Assembly: GCA_036936605.1 (NCBI GenBank) | Contig: JAUPFV010000004.1 | Location: 286,296,009-286,360,008 of the forward strand | Source: Limnanthes douglasii subsp. nivea | Taxonomy: Eukaryota > Streptophyta > Magnoliopsida > Brassicales > Limnanthaceae | Length of the DNA: 64,000 bases | Reading direction: 5' to 3' | Shown here: in pieces, positions 11,047-22,990 of the stretch | How the letters are laid out: every line of letters begins with the position of its first letter | Numbering within the stretch: position 1 is the stretch's first letter | The notes under the pieces: model-generated | The model's database searches: none | What the model was told of the DNA's origin: nothing | Seen by the model: the letters and a program-made list of their open reading frames with translations, nothing else | Made by a program: the position numbers and the translations under genes

Positions 11047-11790
11047 ATTATCCCCCCCCCCTTTTTGTTGTATCCAAAGTTTTGTAACCCTTGGGGTTTG
11101 TTTAACCCTTTTGAATATGTCTTATATCTAACGAATTTGAAATGTTAAGTTTTTCCATTGTTTTCGTGGTTGTTCACTTTTACAATTCTGAAGATCGACA
11201 TTTAATTGAAAATCCTCTTTTAGGGTCGGGCACAAATGTAGAAAATTTGATGGATATCTAATTAAAAAAAAAAATTCATAGGATCGGGAACAAAATGTAG
11301 ATCAGTTAAAAACTGAAAAACCTATTAAGGTTCTCTTGATCAATATCTAATTAAAAAATTTCCCATAGGGTCGGGAACAAAATGTAGATTAGTTAAAAAC
11401 TGAAAAACCTATTAAGGATCTGTTGATCAATATCTAATTGAAAATTTTCCCATAGGGTCGGGAACAAAATGTAGATCAGTTAAAAACTGAAGAACTTATT
11501 AAGGTTCTATTGATTAATATCTAATTGAAAATTTTCCCATAGGGTCGGGAACAAAATGTAGATCAGTTAAAAACTGAAAAACCTATTAAGGTTCTGTTGA
11601 TCAGTATCTAATTGAAATTTTCCCATAGGGTCGGGAACAAAATGTAGAATAGTTAAAAACTGAAGAACCTATTAAGGTTCCGTTGATCAATATCTAATTG
11701 AAAATTTTCCCATAGGGTCGGGAACAAAATGTAGATCAGTTAAAAACTGAAAAATCTATTAAGGTTTTGTTAATTAATTAAGATCGTCAA
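11047..11790 (+). repeat. E1 tandem array, 86-87 bp unit
   Basis: CATAGG(G/A)TCGGGAACAAAATG recurs at 11278, 11364, 11451, 11538, 11624 and 11711, a period of 86-87 bp. The array separates the end of the aORF from the end of pol, which converge on it. The first 150 bp hold a C-run and a T-rich 3' flank. Confidence 0.92.
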
Positions 11791-11967
11791 AAGTCGTTTA
11801 TCAGCTCGTCAGCTGATGGATTTCCCTTTTAACGCTTTCGAATTTTAAAAGAAAATGAGTAGATTAAAAAGATCGGTTGCCATGGATGCCTCATTAAAAC
11901 CTTCTCGCGCCACCGAGGTAGGAAATAGTGCATCCCCGACCAAAAGTTCTTACATAAACAAGAAAGA

Positions 11968-14900
11968 TTATAAATGAATTACAAAAAAGCACTCCAAATA
12001 TATCTTCAGATGTTCAATATTCCAGGGGAGCCTCAATAAGCGTCCATGCTTGTCCTGTAATCGATACGTCCCACTCTTGATCATTTCCACCACCTTGTAC
12101 GGGCCTTTCCAATTCGGAGCAAGTTTGCCGAAGCTTTTGTCTTTGGTGTGCAAGAAAAATCTTCTCAAAACTCTATCCCCGACCTCAAACTCTCGTCGAC
12201 ATACTTTCGACGCGTATCGGCTCCTCATTAAGGTCTGATAATATAGAGAATTCAGCTGAGCTCGACTTCGTTTTTCTTCTACCAAGTCAAGAGCTAGTCG
12301 TCTGTCGTCCCCGTTCCTATTCTCATCATAGTTTCTGATCCTAAAAGATGGGAAGATTGATTTTGCGGGGGTAACGACATCCATCCCATAAGCCAAAACG
12401 TAGGGTGATTCTTGATTCGCCGTTCGGGGGGTAGTACGGTAGGCCCATAATAATTCCTGTAAATAATCCGGCCACTTGCCGGCTTTTCTTTCTAAGTTAT
12501 TTTTGAGTCCGTCTATGATAGTCCGGTTTGTGACCTCAACTTGCCCGTTTGCCTGAGGGTGGAAAAGGGCTGAAAAGCATTGCTTGATTCTGTGGGTCGA
12601 ACAAAAGTATTTCATCTCGCTGCTGTCGAACTGAGGTCTGTTGTCCATTGTAAGCCTCTGAGGTACCCCCAAACCTACAGCAGATGTTTGACCAAATGAA
12701 TTTGATGATATCTTTAGTTTTCGTTCCTGATAGTGGCTCGGCTTCAACCTATTTCGAGAAGTAATCTACTGCCACCACTATCATTTGTCTTCCGCCGGAT
12801 GCCATTGGCAATGGCCCTACTAGATCAATCCCCCATCGGTAAAAAATGAGGCCTTCAGATATTGATTCCAAAGAAGTTACGGGCATATGGATTGCGTTCG
12901 CGAATCTTTGACAGGTGTCGCACGTTTTCACTATATGTTGAGCATCGACAGTGACCGTCGGCCAGTAAAAACCGGGAAGAAAAATTCTCCTTATTAGTGC
13001 TTTATAACCGCAGTGAGCGGCACCTTCTCCGTCGTGCAACTCGGACACAATTATCTGTGATTCATTTGTCCTAAACATCTCATCAAAGGCCTATTGAAAG
13101 ACTTTTTGTACAGTATTTCTCCCAACAAAATGTAACCCCGAGCCTTATTTCGTACTTTCCGAGCTGCGATGCTATCGTCTGGTAACAATCTTTCGGCCAA
13201 GAAAACTATAATGTCCCTTCTCGAGTCCGAAAATGTTACCGAGGATATCTGACAGGCGATCTCTAGACGATTGTCCAGCTCTGTCCTCTTTATAATCGAC
13301 GGGTTTTCTTGTACTGTTACCCAAGGGTAGTTGCTTGTGCATGATGCCGATGCCAGGGAGTCTGGAATCACGTTTTCAGTCCAGGGGACGTGCTCATATG
13401 TCACTTTTGCAAACGACGCAGCTAACACGCGCAACGCTGCTAAGTACTGAACCAGGTGCTCTTTCTTAGCTTCTGACACTCCCGGGGCTTAATTAATCAG
13501 CAACTGATGATGAGACGTACATGCCTGGCCCCGCACACCTGTGCTAATCTCAAACCAGCTAGGGCAGCCTCATACTCAGCTTCTTTATTAGATGTGGTAA
13601 AACCAAATCGGATTGCCTGATGCATACTTATGCCTGCATGAGTGATTATCTGCACACCCGCACCGCACCCACTGATGTTCGATCCCCTGTCGGTTCGAAT
13701 TACCCACTCGACTTGCTTGTCTTCCTCGGGCGGCTCTACTTGGTCAGGTCGGTTAGAATGAAATTCGACTAAAAAATCAGCCAAGGATTGGCCTTAATGG
13801 CCGTTCTTGGCTCAAAATCGATATCTAAATCGCCTAGTTCGACTGACCATTTAGACATTCGTCCTGACATGTCCGGCCGCTGAAGAACATACTTGAGTGG
13901 AAACGAGGTTCGAACGACAATAGGATGGGCCTGGAAGTATGGTCGCATTTTTTGCACCGCGATCACCAAAGCCAAAGCCAAAGCCATTTTTTCCAGCTTC
14001 AAATACCTCGTCTCCGCATCTAATAAGCTTTTGCTCACGAAATATACTACAAAGTTGCACTCACTGCAAAATCTGAAACTGCTACATAAAGAAAAAGAGT
14101 CTCCCCTTTCAGGGGCTTTGTCAAAAGGTTTGAGGATGATAAATAACTTTTGATTCCCAAAAAGGCCTCATCACAAGCTGGTGTCCAAACAAAAGATTTT
14201 ACATTTCTTAAGACCTGAAAAAAGGGGAGCACACTTGTCAGATGAACGAGATATGAATCGATTCAGAGCTGCTAGGCGCCTGGTTAATATTTGAACCTCT
14301 TTGATGTTCCTTAGTGGGGTCATGATTGCGAGAGCTTGCAGTTGGATCAGATCTGCCTCGATTCCTTTCTCGCTGACGAGGAATCCTAGGAACTTTCCCG
14401 ACCTTACTCCAAATGAACACTTCTTCGGGTTTAATTTAAGGTTTATATTCCTTAGATTTCCAAAGATCTTTCTCAAATCAGCGAGATGGTCATCGTCTGT
14501 CCCACTTTTCACAAGCATGTCGTCTATGTAAACTTCTATATTCCTCCCTATCTGGCTTTCAAACGCCTTGATCACCAACCTTTGATAAATCGCTCATGCG
14601 TTCTTTAACCCGAAGGGCATAACCTTATAACAATAAAATCATCGCCCGGTGATGAATGTTGTGCTTTCTTGGTCTGCTGGGTTCAGTTTGATTTGATTAT
14701 AGCCCGCATATGCGTCCATAAAAGAGAGCAGTCTGTTACCCAACGTCGAGTCCACCAAGTGGTCGATTTTTGGCATCGGGAAAGGGTCTTTGGGGCATGC
14801 TCGATTAAGGTCGGTGAAATCTACGCACATCCTCCACTTGCCATTTTTCTTTTTGACCAGAACGGGATTGGATGTCCATAGCGGGTAACTTGACTCTTTG

Positions 14901-15235
14901 ATATGACCGACGATGAGCATTGTTTCCACCTCTCCTAGAATAATTTCTATTTTTTTGTGAGATGGATCATACTTTTTTGTTAACGGTCAACTTGTGAATT
15001 ATCTGGTCTTCTGGGACTCCGGTTACGTCCTTCGAACACCAAGCGAACACATTCAAATTCTCCTATAGTAATAAAATTAATTATGCCTTAAAATCTGGCG
15101 ATAAATTAGTTCTGATCTGCAAGATTCTTCCTTCAGTAAACTGGTACTTTTCATATTCTTCATCGGTAGTAAAAAACTGGGAACTTCCCTAGGATCATCC
15201 ATAGGTAACGACCCCAATGGAAGTCCCCCTAACTG
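11968..15235 (-). pseudogene. E1 pol (RT, RNase H, second RNase H, integrase), broken
   Basis: The frame continues from the UAG at 15236-15238 and shows all pol domains with several frameshifts. RT has GKWRMCVDFTDLNRACPKDPFP and the catalytic YIDDM (near 14530). The first, degenerate RNase H has VAVSDFAVSA and KWSVELGD. The second RNase H has RTDRGS and NKEAEYEAALAGLRLA. Integrase follows with AHCGYKAL and CDTCQRF, DRWGIDLVGPL-like (YRWGIDLVGPL), TMDNRPQFD, FHPQANGQVE, and the end WNIEHLKIYLE. Substitutions at conserved sites, such as the glycine in TDNGPQF, and frameshifts near 14040, 13780 and 12750 make it inactive. Confidence 0.92.
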
Positions 15236-15238
15236 CTA
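15227..15238 (-). promoter_or_regulatory. Leaky-stop site between gag-pro and pol of E1
   Basis: On the minus strand the gag-pro frame reads TAG CAG TTA GGG, and pol follows in the same frame. CAG-UUA after UAG matches the tobamovirus-type CAR-YYA readthrough context. The sites at 40597, 50177 and 22979 are equivalent. Confidence 0.7.
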
Positions 15239-17297
15239 GTCCCGAACTTGCTCCATTTCCTGATCATCTTTTGACACTAAAGCCGTCCGATAGCATTCTC
15301 TTGCCGCTTTCTGGCTACTTCTCACCACCCCTACATTGGTCCCGACCATGTATTTCAAGCATTGATGAATAGTGGACGTTATCACATGCATTCGTGATAG
15401 CCACGACCGGCCAAAAATCGCATTATGAGAAGCTGATGCATCCACCACGACGAATAACACGGTGACCTCTTTCTTGAAAAACCCGCGGCCTAGCTGAACA
15501 ATGCCATCGAACTCTCCTATTACCTCTGCGACCGAACCTGTGAATCCCACGATAATTCGGTCCGAACGCGTAATCACTGGGGGGTTTCTTGAACTTGGAG
15601 AACGTTGATGCGAAGATTATGTTCGCCGAACTTCCGGTGTCGACAAGGATACATCGGACTTCTTCTCCCGCAATGACTGCCCCGATAACGACGACATCTT
15701 CGTGAGGACCAGCTATGTCCCTCATGTCATCGTCGTCAAAATATATAATTGGTGATGGGTTGCCTTTCGCATGAGGATGAGTCTGAGCTTGCAACTGAGA
15801 TGCTAGGTTCACAATATGTCGTTTTCGGGAAGAATGTGTGATCCCTGCCATAGAATCACCCCTAAAAATAGTCAAAGATTCAAAAAATTGACAGAGGTTA
15901 CTTATGTTTCCTCTGTTTTCCACGACTTCTTTTTCAATGACCCTGATGATGTTACGACTGAAATCGGGATCAAGATATTCGACGGATACATCAAAGAGAT
16001 CGGTTACTTTAGAAATTGCCACGGTTGTCTCAGATTTTTGTACCGTCACGATTTCTTTCGAAACCGCACCCTGCTGTGCTTTCTTCTTCACATACTCGAG
16101 TAATTTTCCATTCTCTATCAGCATCTGCATTTCCTTTTTGAGAGCTATACAATCCTTGGTATCATATCCCACATCTTCATGGTATCAGCAATATCGGTTG
16201 TTTATGCTTTCCCGAGGCGTTGAGATGGGAAAAGGCCTCCGATAAATCCCGCTTTTCTTAGTCTTTTCGTAGATTGTGGATACGCACTCTGTTAAGTCAG
16301 CAAAGTAGGCAGGTCAGATCCATTTGTTGGAAATAGGTCGTGTGACCACTTGGTTGGTCTGTTTTATCCTTTGACCCTGAGATGCCAGAGGCTTGGCCAG
16401 TGCGGGCTGGGTCGGTGGTATTGTCCTGATTGGCTGAACCTGTGGGGCATAGCAAAGTTGTGTGCCCTGCTTTATAAGAACCGATGCTTGTGCACTCTGC
16501 TGGATTTGTGCTGCCAACTCGGACGCCTCGATTTCCTCTATCAATATTTGTTTTTCCACCTGAGCTAGAAGGGCGGAAAAAGTAAAAGCTTGTTTCTTAG
16601 TGACTGCTTGTCCCATCGGTCCTGGGAGTAGCCCTAAGCAGTATGCTGTCAGAGCCACGTTCTCTTCGCAGTGTTCAAGGTCGGTCTTTGCATCGATAAA
16701 GCGCCTGGTGTAGTCCCTGAGGCTCTCTCCCAGTCTTTGTTTACAATTAACGATTGTGTCTCCATTGGCCGGGTTGATGAACTGACTACTGACTCTATAC
16801 CCTTGCGTCTGGCTATTTGACGGCTGCCACTGTACCTGGGGTAGAACTACCCGTTCCTCTCTACTGGTCGTTAACATTTCTTCTTTTTCGTGCAAAAATG
16901 GTGCTCTTTTTTTGGTGCTGTTTTTCTTGAACTTGGGTGAGTCAGAACGGGGTGCCCTATTATGTCGGGAATTATTTTTTTGCGTGAGTTTGTTTCGTCT
17001 TTCTCTGCGACGATATTCTCTTCCTAACGAATCATCCGAAGTAAAATTAGTGGAAATACCCCGGTCATCCTTTGGATATCGCCTGCTTTTTCCTTCCCGC
17101 TCCTTGTTTTGCTGGGGTTCTTGATAACCTTGAACAGGTCGGGCGTCGATACGGTGATCTACCCCTAGAGAGCCTTCTCCGCGGTTGTGAATCATCGGTT
17201 CTTTCCTTTTGCCTTCCCGAGCTCTTTTGTCATCTAAAGCCCTCTCCTTTTCAGCGTTCAACTTCATGATGTCTTCCATCAATTGTCTCCTAGTCAT
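15239..17297 (-). pseudogene. E1 gag-protease, broken
   Basis: The capsid part is readable (LRDYTRRFIDAKTDLEHCEENVAL and LLPGPMGQAV), followed by a linker, a GYDTKDCIALKKEMQ segment from the knuckle region, and the protease with VDTGSSANIIF (near 15635). After it comes NAIFGRSWLSRMHVI. A frameshift lies near 16180-16310 and another near 15590. The N-terminus equivalent to the MNP start of E2 and E3 is not clean. The family forms the particle shell and cuts the polyprotein; this copy is inactive. Confidence 0.88.
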
Positions 17298-17481
17298 GAT
17301 AAGATTTTATCGCTTATACCGACCATACACATAATGTTAATGGTCTGGTGCCCCTTCACCTTTGGACAACGAAATAGCTCGGGCCACCTCTCTCCCAACC
17401 TTTTCCCCAGTCGACTCGTCATTCATTGTTTAAGATTAAATCGTGATTTCGAAGAAAAGTTTTCTTTCATGTATCACGTGT

Positions 17482-17498
17482 TCCCAAAGATGGCGCCA
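17482..17498 (-). other. E1 primer-binding site
   Basis: Directly inside the 5' LTR the minus strand reads TTGGCGCCATCTTTGGG, starting with the TGG that complements a tRNA CCA end. I cannot name the tRNA without a search. Confidence 0.7.
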
Positions 17499-17499
17499 A

Positions 17500-17830
17500 T
17501 GATGAGTAAATTAATGACAAGAGTGGGGGAATATTGGATCTTGTGCTTGATTTGACTAGTGCTAAAAATGTAGAGAGAGAAAGTAGAAAGAGAAAGTATT
17601 AAAGAATGTCCACCTACCCAAGAATAAAGGGGCTCCCTTATATAGTGGGGAAATGGGACCCATTTATGTCCTAGGTAGTCTTTGATTATTTAATGCTTAG
17701 TCCTTTACATCCTACTTCTTTTACACATTGTTCTCTAACAAATAATAAATACACTAATGGGTATATTTCACTTCTCCTTTTTGCAATTAACTCATTTTCT
17801 ATCGGGCTCGGTGAATTAATTCCTTATCAA
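17500..17830 (-). repeat. E1 5' LTR
   Basis: 331 bp, TGATGAG to TTATCA in window orientation, paired with 7689-8011 and followed by the ATTAT duplication. Differences from its partner include small indels near 17570 and many substitutions. Confidence 0.93.
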
Positions 17831-18099
17831 TTATGATATCAATGCAAAACGAAATGATACTAATGTTGAAGAAGAAGATATGTCAATTCGGTACATATAT
17901 TATATGCATTGGATTTTTTACTAATATGGTGGTTAACCAATCATAACATGAACCTCCAATGAAAAATTGTTCGGATAAAATACAAATATATTATAATCGT
18001 CTAGAATTTCTGGAAGAACCAATTGTTCAGAGAAAATATAAATACTATAATCGTCTAGAACTCTGGGAAAGAGAGGTCCGCTAGCAATTTTATATATAC

Positions 18100-18501
18100 A
18101 TGATGGAAATATACGACTGTTGGACCAATCCGGAGCATCACTTGGATAAATTACGCGATATTATACTCAGTTTAGATCTAAGAATACGATGGTTTCAGAA
18201 CTTTCTCCATAGCATTTTAACACAACACACTGACTTGATCCGTCTAAATCTTTTTAAAGCTATTTTAAATGGGCTACATCATAATTATGTACCAGAATAA
18301 TGTCAAAATATTATGAAATTATGTCCAACGATTGTGCAAGAAATAAGTAATTTTGAAGGTTGTACTGAACACGTCATCATTGCAGCGTTTATGAGAAGAT
18401 TATTATACGTTATTCGACTTCTTGAAGACTTAACTAAGTGTACAATGGAAACAAAAGAAGAGTTATTACTATGTGTGAAGATGTTCATTAAGCCCGAATA
18501 A
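18100..18501 (+). pseudogene. Unknown ORF remnant, copy A
   Basis: One frame runs from an ATG at 18100 to 18501 with a single in-frame TAA at 18298-18300, where copy B has an amino-acid codon. The product would be largely alpha-helical, with runs such as DLIRLNLFKAILNGLHHNY and IIAAFMRRLL, and would continue for some residues after the stop. I do not recognise the family. Because copies A and B keep the same frame but are broken differently, the common ancestor was probably open. It may be a captured host gene piece. Confidence 0.5.
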
Positions 18502-19639
18502 AATAAGAAAAATGGTATTGTCCCTCCAAATTTAAGTGAAGCACGACCAAGTATAAAAAACTAAAGACGGATGTTGTCGACCAGAGAGTTTAGAGAGATA
18601 AAAACCGAATAACCTACTTTCAGAGTAACAAGATATTTACTATATAATCTTATAATATTTTCACCATCTACCACAAAACCAAACACAAAGTAAACTAAAA
18701 GAGGTCGTAAAGGCTACTATCAACGAACGATCAAAATGATTCTATTGTGCTTATCAAAACGCTTATGGTCATAAAACAAATGAATATTATCAATTGTAAG
18801 ACGAGATTCATGGGCTAGTTGAAAACATAGTGTCGATGAAATTTTTGGAAGATAGTATGAAAAAGATAAAAAACAAAAGAGATACAAAATTTTAAGAAAT
18901 ACGTAGTTAAATTGCACCATTTCATGAAGATATTCAATGCGTCTTTTTTAGATATAGGGCTTTGATGAATCTTTATGAAGACCATTTTGAAGCTCTAGAA
19001 ATATCAAACCCACTTTTGAATGAGAATTTTGTTTGTTTCATATTATTTTCTTTCAGTTGATGAGTTGATTTTTTATCAGGAACTTTTATTCATTTTTTCT
19101 TGTTTGCTTTCGATTGAGTAATTGAATTTCAATCTGCGATTTTTTTTCTTGCTTTTAATTGAATAATTTAATTTTGATTGCGAATTTAACTTTCGATTAC
19201 GACTTGTTTCTGATTTCGATTTTGATTTGATATTGGTGGATTTTCTGATTCTATTCGTTTATCGTTTGTGGATTATTATCGCAAATATGACACAGACAAG
19301 TTACCCTCCACAATATATTAATACCAACTTAATGGGGAAATTTTTTAATATTGGATCTTTATCAAATAAAATTTACTCATAGTAAGCATATGTGAGGATA
19401 TGTTTGAGGTATAAAATTTCCACTTAATGATAAAACTAATGTTAAAAACTATGTTATGTTGCTTGATACATGAGAAACTGATAAAGCTAATATAATCACT
19501 TGTAAATAACTTTGTAACTCATTGAGTTGGTACTCAGTTGTTAAGTATGAAACAAGAAAACAGGTTTGAGATCATGTGGTACGGGTGTATAGTTAATCCA
19601 ACTTTTCTAAGTAATACAGGTTAAAGTTAGGTTGGAAAA

Positions 19640-20125
19640 TGGTCGGATTATCTACAAGAAGTTTTATGGGCTTAAAGAACCACTCCTCGTACTGCAACAC
19701 AAGAATCACCGTTTGCGCTGGTTTATGATATGGATGCAGTGGTTCCATCTGAGATAATATTCCCCTCGTATAGGCCCATCAAATATTATGAGAAGACAAA
19801 TGATAATGGAAAGCGCACAGAGTTAGACTTAATAGAAGAAAAAATAAGAATGGCACAACTGAACTCTTTACACTATCAGACTTTGATGAAAAATCGATAT
19901 GCTTCAAAGGTTAGGAGACGAGAATTCAAACAATATGACAGGGTGTTGAGGATAATATTCATTCATACTTAAAAAAAGCGTATTGACAAATTAGGTCCTA
20001 TTTGGGAAGGCCCATATACGGTAATGAAGAAAGTCAAGTCGGGAATATATCGACTCAAAGATAAGGAAGGAATAAATCTCCTTCACCTATGGAATATTGA
20101 GCATCTCAAATTATATTTAGAATGA
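19640..20125 (+). pseudogene. Integrase C-terminal remnant, copy A
   Basis: Reads KWSDYLQEV-like, then ITQESP(F), DMDAVVPSEIIFPSY, ELDLIEEKIR, HYQTLMK, RREFKQYDRVL and finally LLHLWNIEHLKLYLE with a stop at 20123-20125. It lacks the catalytic core. It matches 31640-32147 and the Tat-type integrase end of E2. Confidence 0.9.
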
Positions 20126-20142
20126 GTGTGTAAAGTTGTAAA

Positions 20143-20503
20143 TGATATGGAAGTGGGATTTTAAGGACTAAGTTGTAACTAATATAAATTTAAGGATTTA
20201 ATTATAAGTAATGTAAGTTTTGTCCTTAAATTGTAATTGATGTAAGTTTTAGAGAATATTTGTAACCATGTATAATTGTTAAGGACTAAACAACAATTAG
20301 TCCTCTTTTGTAACAGATTTCAGTTTGAGACTAAGTCTTGGCTCCTCTTTATAAAGGGCAAGGCTACTCTAATAAAGGGGTTGAATATTTTTTTCTTGAG
20401 AACTCATTTGTACTTAAACTTTCTCTCTCTAAAAACTCTCTAGTTCTTTCTCTCTCTAGATTTCTCTCTGAACAATTAACTAAAGCGAAATATTAATTCA
20501 TCA
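20143..20503 (+). repeat. E4 5' LTR (inferred)
   Basis: Copies A and B diverge exactly at 20143, where TGATATGG begins. The stretch ends in TTCATCA, two bases before a PBS-like TTGGAAACTTC. It contains CTTTATAAAG near 20347 as a possible TATA box and TC-rich sequence before the end. No partner LTR is in the window. Confidence 0.65.
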
Positions 20504-20603
20504 AATTGGAAACTTCATTGGGGACTGAATAAGAAAAATCAGTGGCTTATTCTGCTCGAAATTGATAAAATCTAATTGTATTTTTTTGGTTAAAATTCAT
20601 AGG

Positions 20604-22981
20604 TTGAATCCTTATAGCAATCCTACGCTTCAGTCAGCGATAGAAACTGTGAAAGATGATTTAGAAATGGATGGAAATAGAACTGGTGGATCGTCTCCAA
20701 TACGAGCTCAATCTGATATTGATTTGCAAATAAATCAACTCTTAGATAAATTAATGAATTGAATGAGAAATATGAACGAAGGGAACAATAGATACACTCA
20801 GCAAACCTTAGATCTGATATCGATCTTTTGATGACCGACGGGCTAGATCTGAGCACAAAAAAGCACGTTTTGTATCTCCTAAGGAACGATATTCATCTCG
20901 TAAAAAGAAAAAAGATAAGCAGAAATATGTGAACTCTAGTGACAAAGAGGTGGAAAGTTCAGCTTTGGGCTTTAAGAGGTACATATAATCTTCGAAAGAG
21001 GAACCTGATAGAGATCAGTCGAGGAAAAACAAAAAAGAGAGTAAATCTAAGAAGGATAATGCTCCTCGTTCTACTTGGTACGAAGGAAATCCCTCGTATC
21101 AGTATGCTGAAACTGATCGGAATCTGTATGTTACAATGGGAACGGATGATCAGTTTTTTTAAGGAGTTGACTGGAGAAATTCTTCATTGACGAATCTATG
21201 ACGCTTCCGAAACGTTTTGGCATATCTAAGGTTGAGAAGTTCGATGGGATACAGGATCCCGTTGATCACGTCGAATAATTCAAGAATTATATGATGAACT
21301 TTGAAGATGACAATCAGCTGGTGTGTTGTGCATTTTCACAGACTTTTAAAGGAACAACTCTTAAGTGGTACAATCGGATTTCGAGGGGGTCCATTTCAAA
21401 TTTCAGAGATTTTTATACTGTATTTCGAAGGTAGTTTGTGGGAAGCAAAGATATGAGAGAAAATGGTGATACCATTATTCAGTGCAAGCAAACACATGGA
21501 GAAAAGTTAAAAGACTATACAAAGAGATTTGTGTTGACCAAAGCTAGTTTGGAAAACTATGAGGAAAATGTGGCGATGGCAGCTTTTCGTCGGGGCTATT
21601 GCCAGGAGATTTGGCTAATGAGACGAAAACAAGAAGATCCTTAACTTTTAGAGCTTTGATGGCTCAAGTTAAGGATCATATCAAAGTGGAGGAGTCAACT
21701 AGAGTCCAAGGCGGACCAGTCAACACTCTGAAGAATTCGGGACAGACGACCAATAATCAGGGGCAGCCTTCGAATGGTAATGGAAATGGCAATCAGCAGT
21801 CGAGATAAAAGAATAACAATTTGCCTCCTCGGAGTGGTGGTTATTTAAATCACGCTCCATCTAACACTTACAACAGACCTAGACCAAATATCTGGGTCAA
21901 ACCAGAATACTATGCTGATTTGACAAAGAATGTTTCTGTAATTTGGGATAAGACCAAGAGTTTCGTAAATTTTAGAAAGCCAGCCCCAATTAGTAGGCCA
22001 AGAGAGGAGAGGAATAACAAGTTTTTCATATATCATGTTGATATTGGGCATGATATAAACGACTGCATTGCTTTGGAAAAAGAGATTCAGTTTTTTTATT
22101 GAAAATGGGAAGCTCCTGACTTATGTGAAATCATAAGGGAGCGCATCGAAAAACAATGGTGTATCAACTTCGAAGGCTGCACCGCCACCTGAGAATTTGA
22201 TGATTTTGGATTCACAGGCCGAGCCTTTTGATGCTTCTTCTGAGTATGTTGAAAAAGATCTGAACAGATTGCTTCTGATGACAGTTGAAGAGCCTGTAGA
22301 GAAGGGACGTGTATGGGAGCTATGCAAGTTTTTTGAATCGTTGGCTATTTTTGGAGGCAATTCAATGACTGGAAACTTGGATAGTTTGAAAAGAGGCATG
22401 CTGTTAACTTCACAACTCAAATTGAAGGGAAGATGTCTACGCACTTGTATTGGAAGAAAAATATTCCCTTCATTTTGTTTGATGAAGACAAATTGAGAGG
22501 TACTGCAGGACCACATGAAGATGTTGTGGTGATTGGAGCTGAGGTGGTTGGCGTCAAAATTTGACATGTGCTGATTGACTATGGCAGTTATGCTAATGTC
22601 TTTTTTAAATCCATCTATGATAGAATGACAAATCCACCTCAGATTTCTCAATCGGATCGAACAATTATTGGATTCACGGGTGTAACAGCTCGTGTTGTTA
22701 GAGAATTCGAAGGAGAGGTGAGTTCGTGAAAGGGAAAATTTAATAAAAAGGTCCAAGTACTTTTTGTGGTGGTGGATTTCCCCACAAGTTATAATGTTAT
22801 TTTTGGAAGATCATCGCTTTTCAGAATGTATGGAGTTGTGTCTACAGTTCATCAGTGCTTTAAGTATGTGGTTGGAGATAGAGTTGGGGTCGTTTGAGGC
22901 GAGCAAAAGGCTGCAAGGGAATGTTATGCCACTGTACTTCAGATACGAGGGTCTGGTAGTGGAGATTTAATGTGTGAATAG
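20604..22981 (+). pseudogene. E4 gag-protease, broken
   Basis: The frame begins LNPYSNPTLQSAIETVKDDL, parallel to the MNPEEGDN start of E2, but the start ATG is TTG (20604-20606). Recognisable later parts are the FEDDNQLVC capsid segment, KQTHGEKLKDYTKRF, a knuckle-like FIYHVDIGHDINDC (near 22030), and the protease loop, which reads LIDYGSYANVFF (near 22570) where intact relatives have DTGSS. The frame ends SGDLMCE and then UAG. Stops and frameshifts occur throughout, for example near 20760, 21190, 21640 and 22495. Confidence 0.88.
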
Positions 22982-22990
22982 CAATTAGAA
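22979..22990 (+). promoter_or_regulatory. Leaky-stop site between gag-pro and pol of E4
   Basis: TAG CAA TTA GAA follows the gag-pro frame, and the pol frame goes on without a shift. UAG-CAA-UUA is the exact hexamer context of the tobamovirus replicase readthrough stop. Confidence 0.75.

Larger units (their letters stand above)
7689..17830 (-). mobile_element. E1: full-length Tat-type Ty3/gypsy element, old
   Basis: Two LTRs (7689-8011 and 17500-17830) flank an internal region read on the minus strand, with a perfect 5-bp duplication ATTAT at 7684-7688 and 17831-17835. Order on the minus strand: LTR, PBS, gag-protease, UAG, pol, tandem repeats, opposite-strand aORF, PPT, LTR. The two LTRs differ at many sites and by several small indels, and every coding frame is broken, so it is the oldest of the three complete elements. 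It interrupts duplicated segment copy A. The paired RNase H domains and the aORF place it in the Tat group. Confidence 0.95.
17836..20142 (+). repeat. Duplicated segment, copy A (right part)
   Basis: From GATATCAATGCAAAACG onward this region matches 29728-32164 almost throughout. With 6244-7416 it forms one duplicated block that E1 later split. It contains an unknown broken ORF (18100-18501) and an integrase remnant (19640-20125), with AT-rich non-coding sequence between them. Confidence 0.9.
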
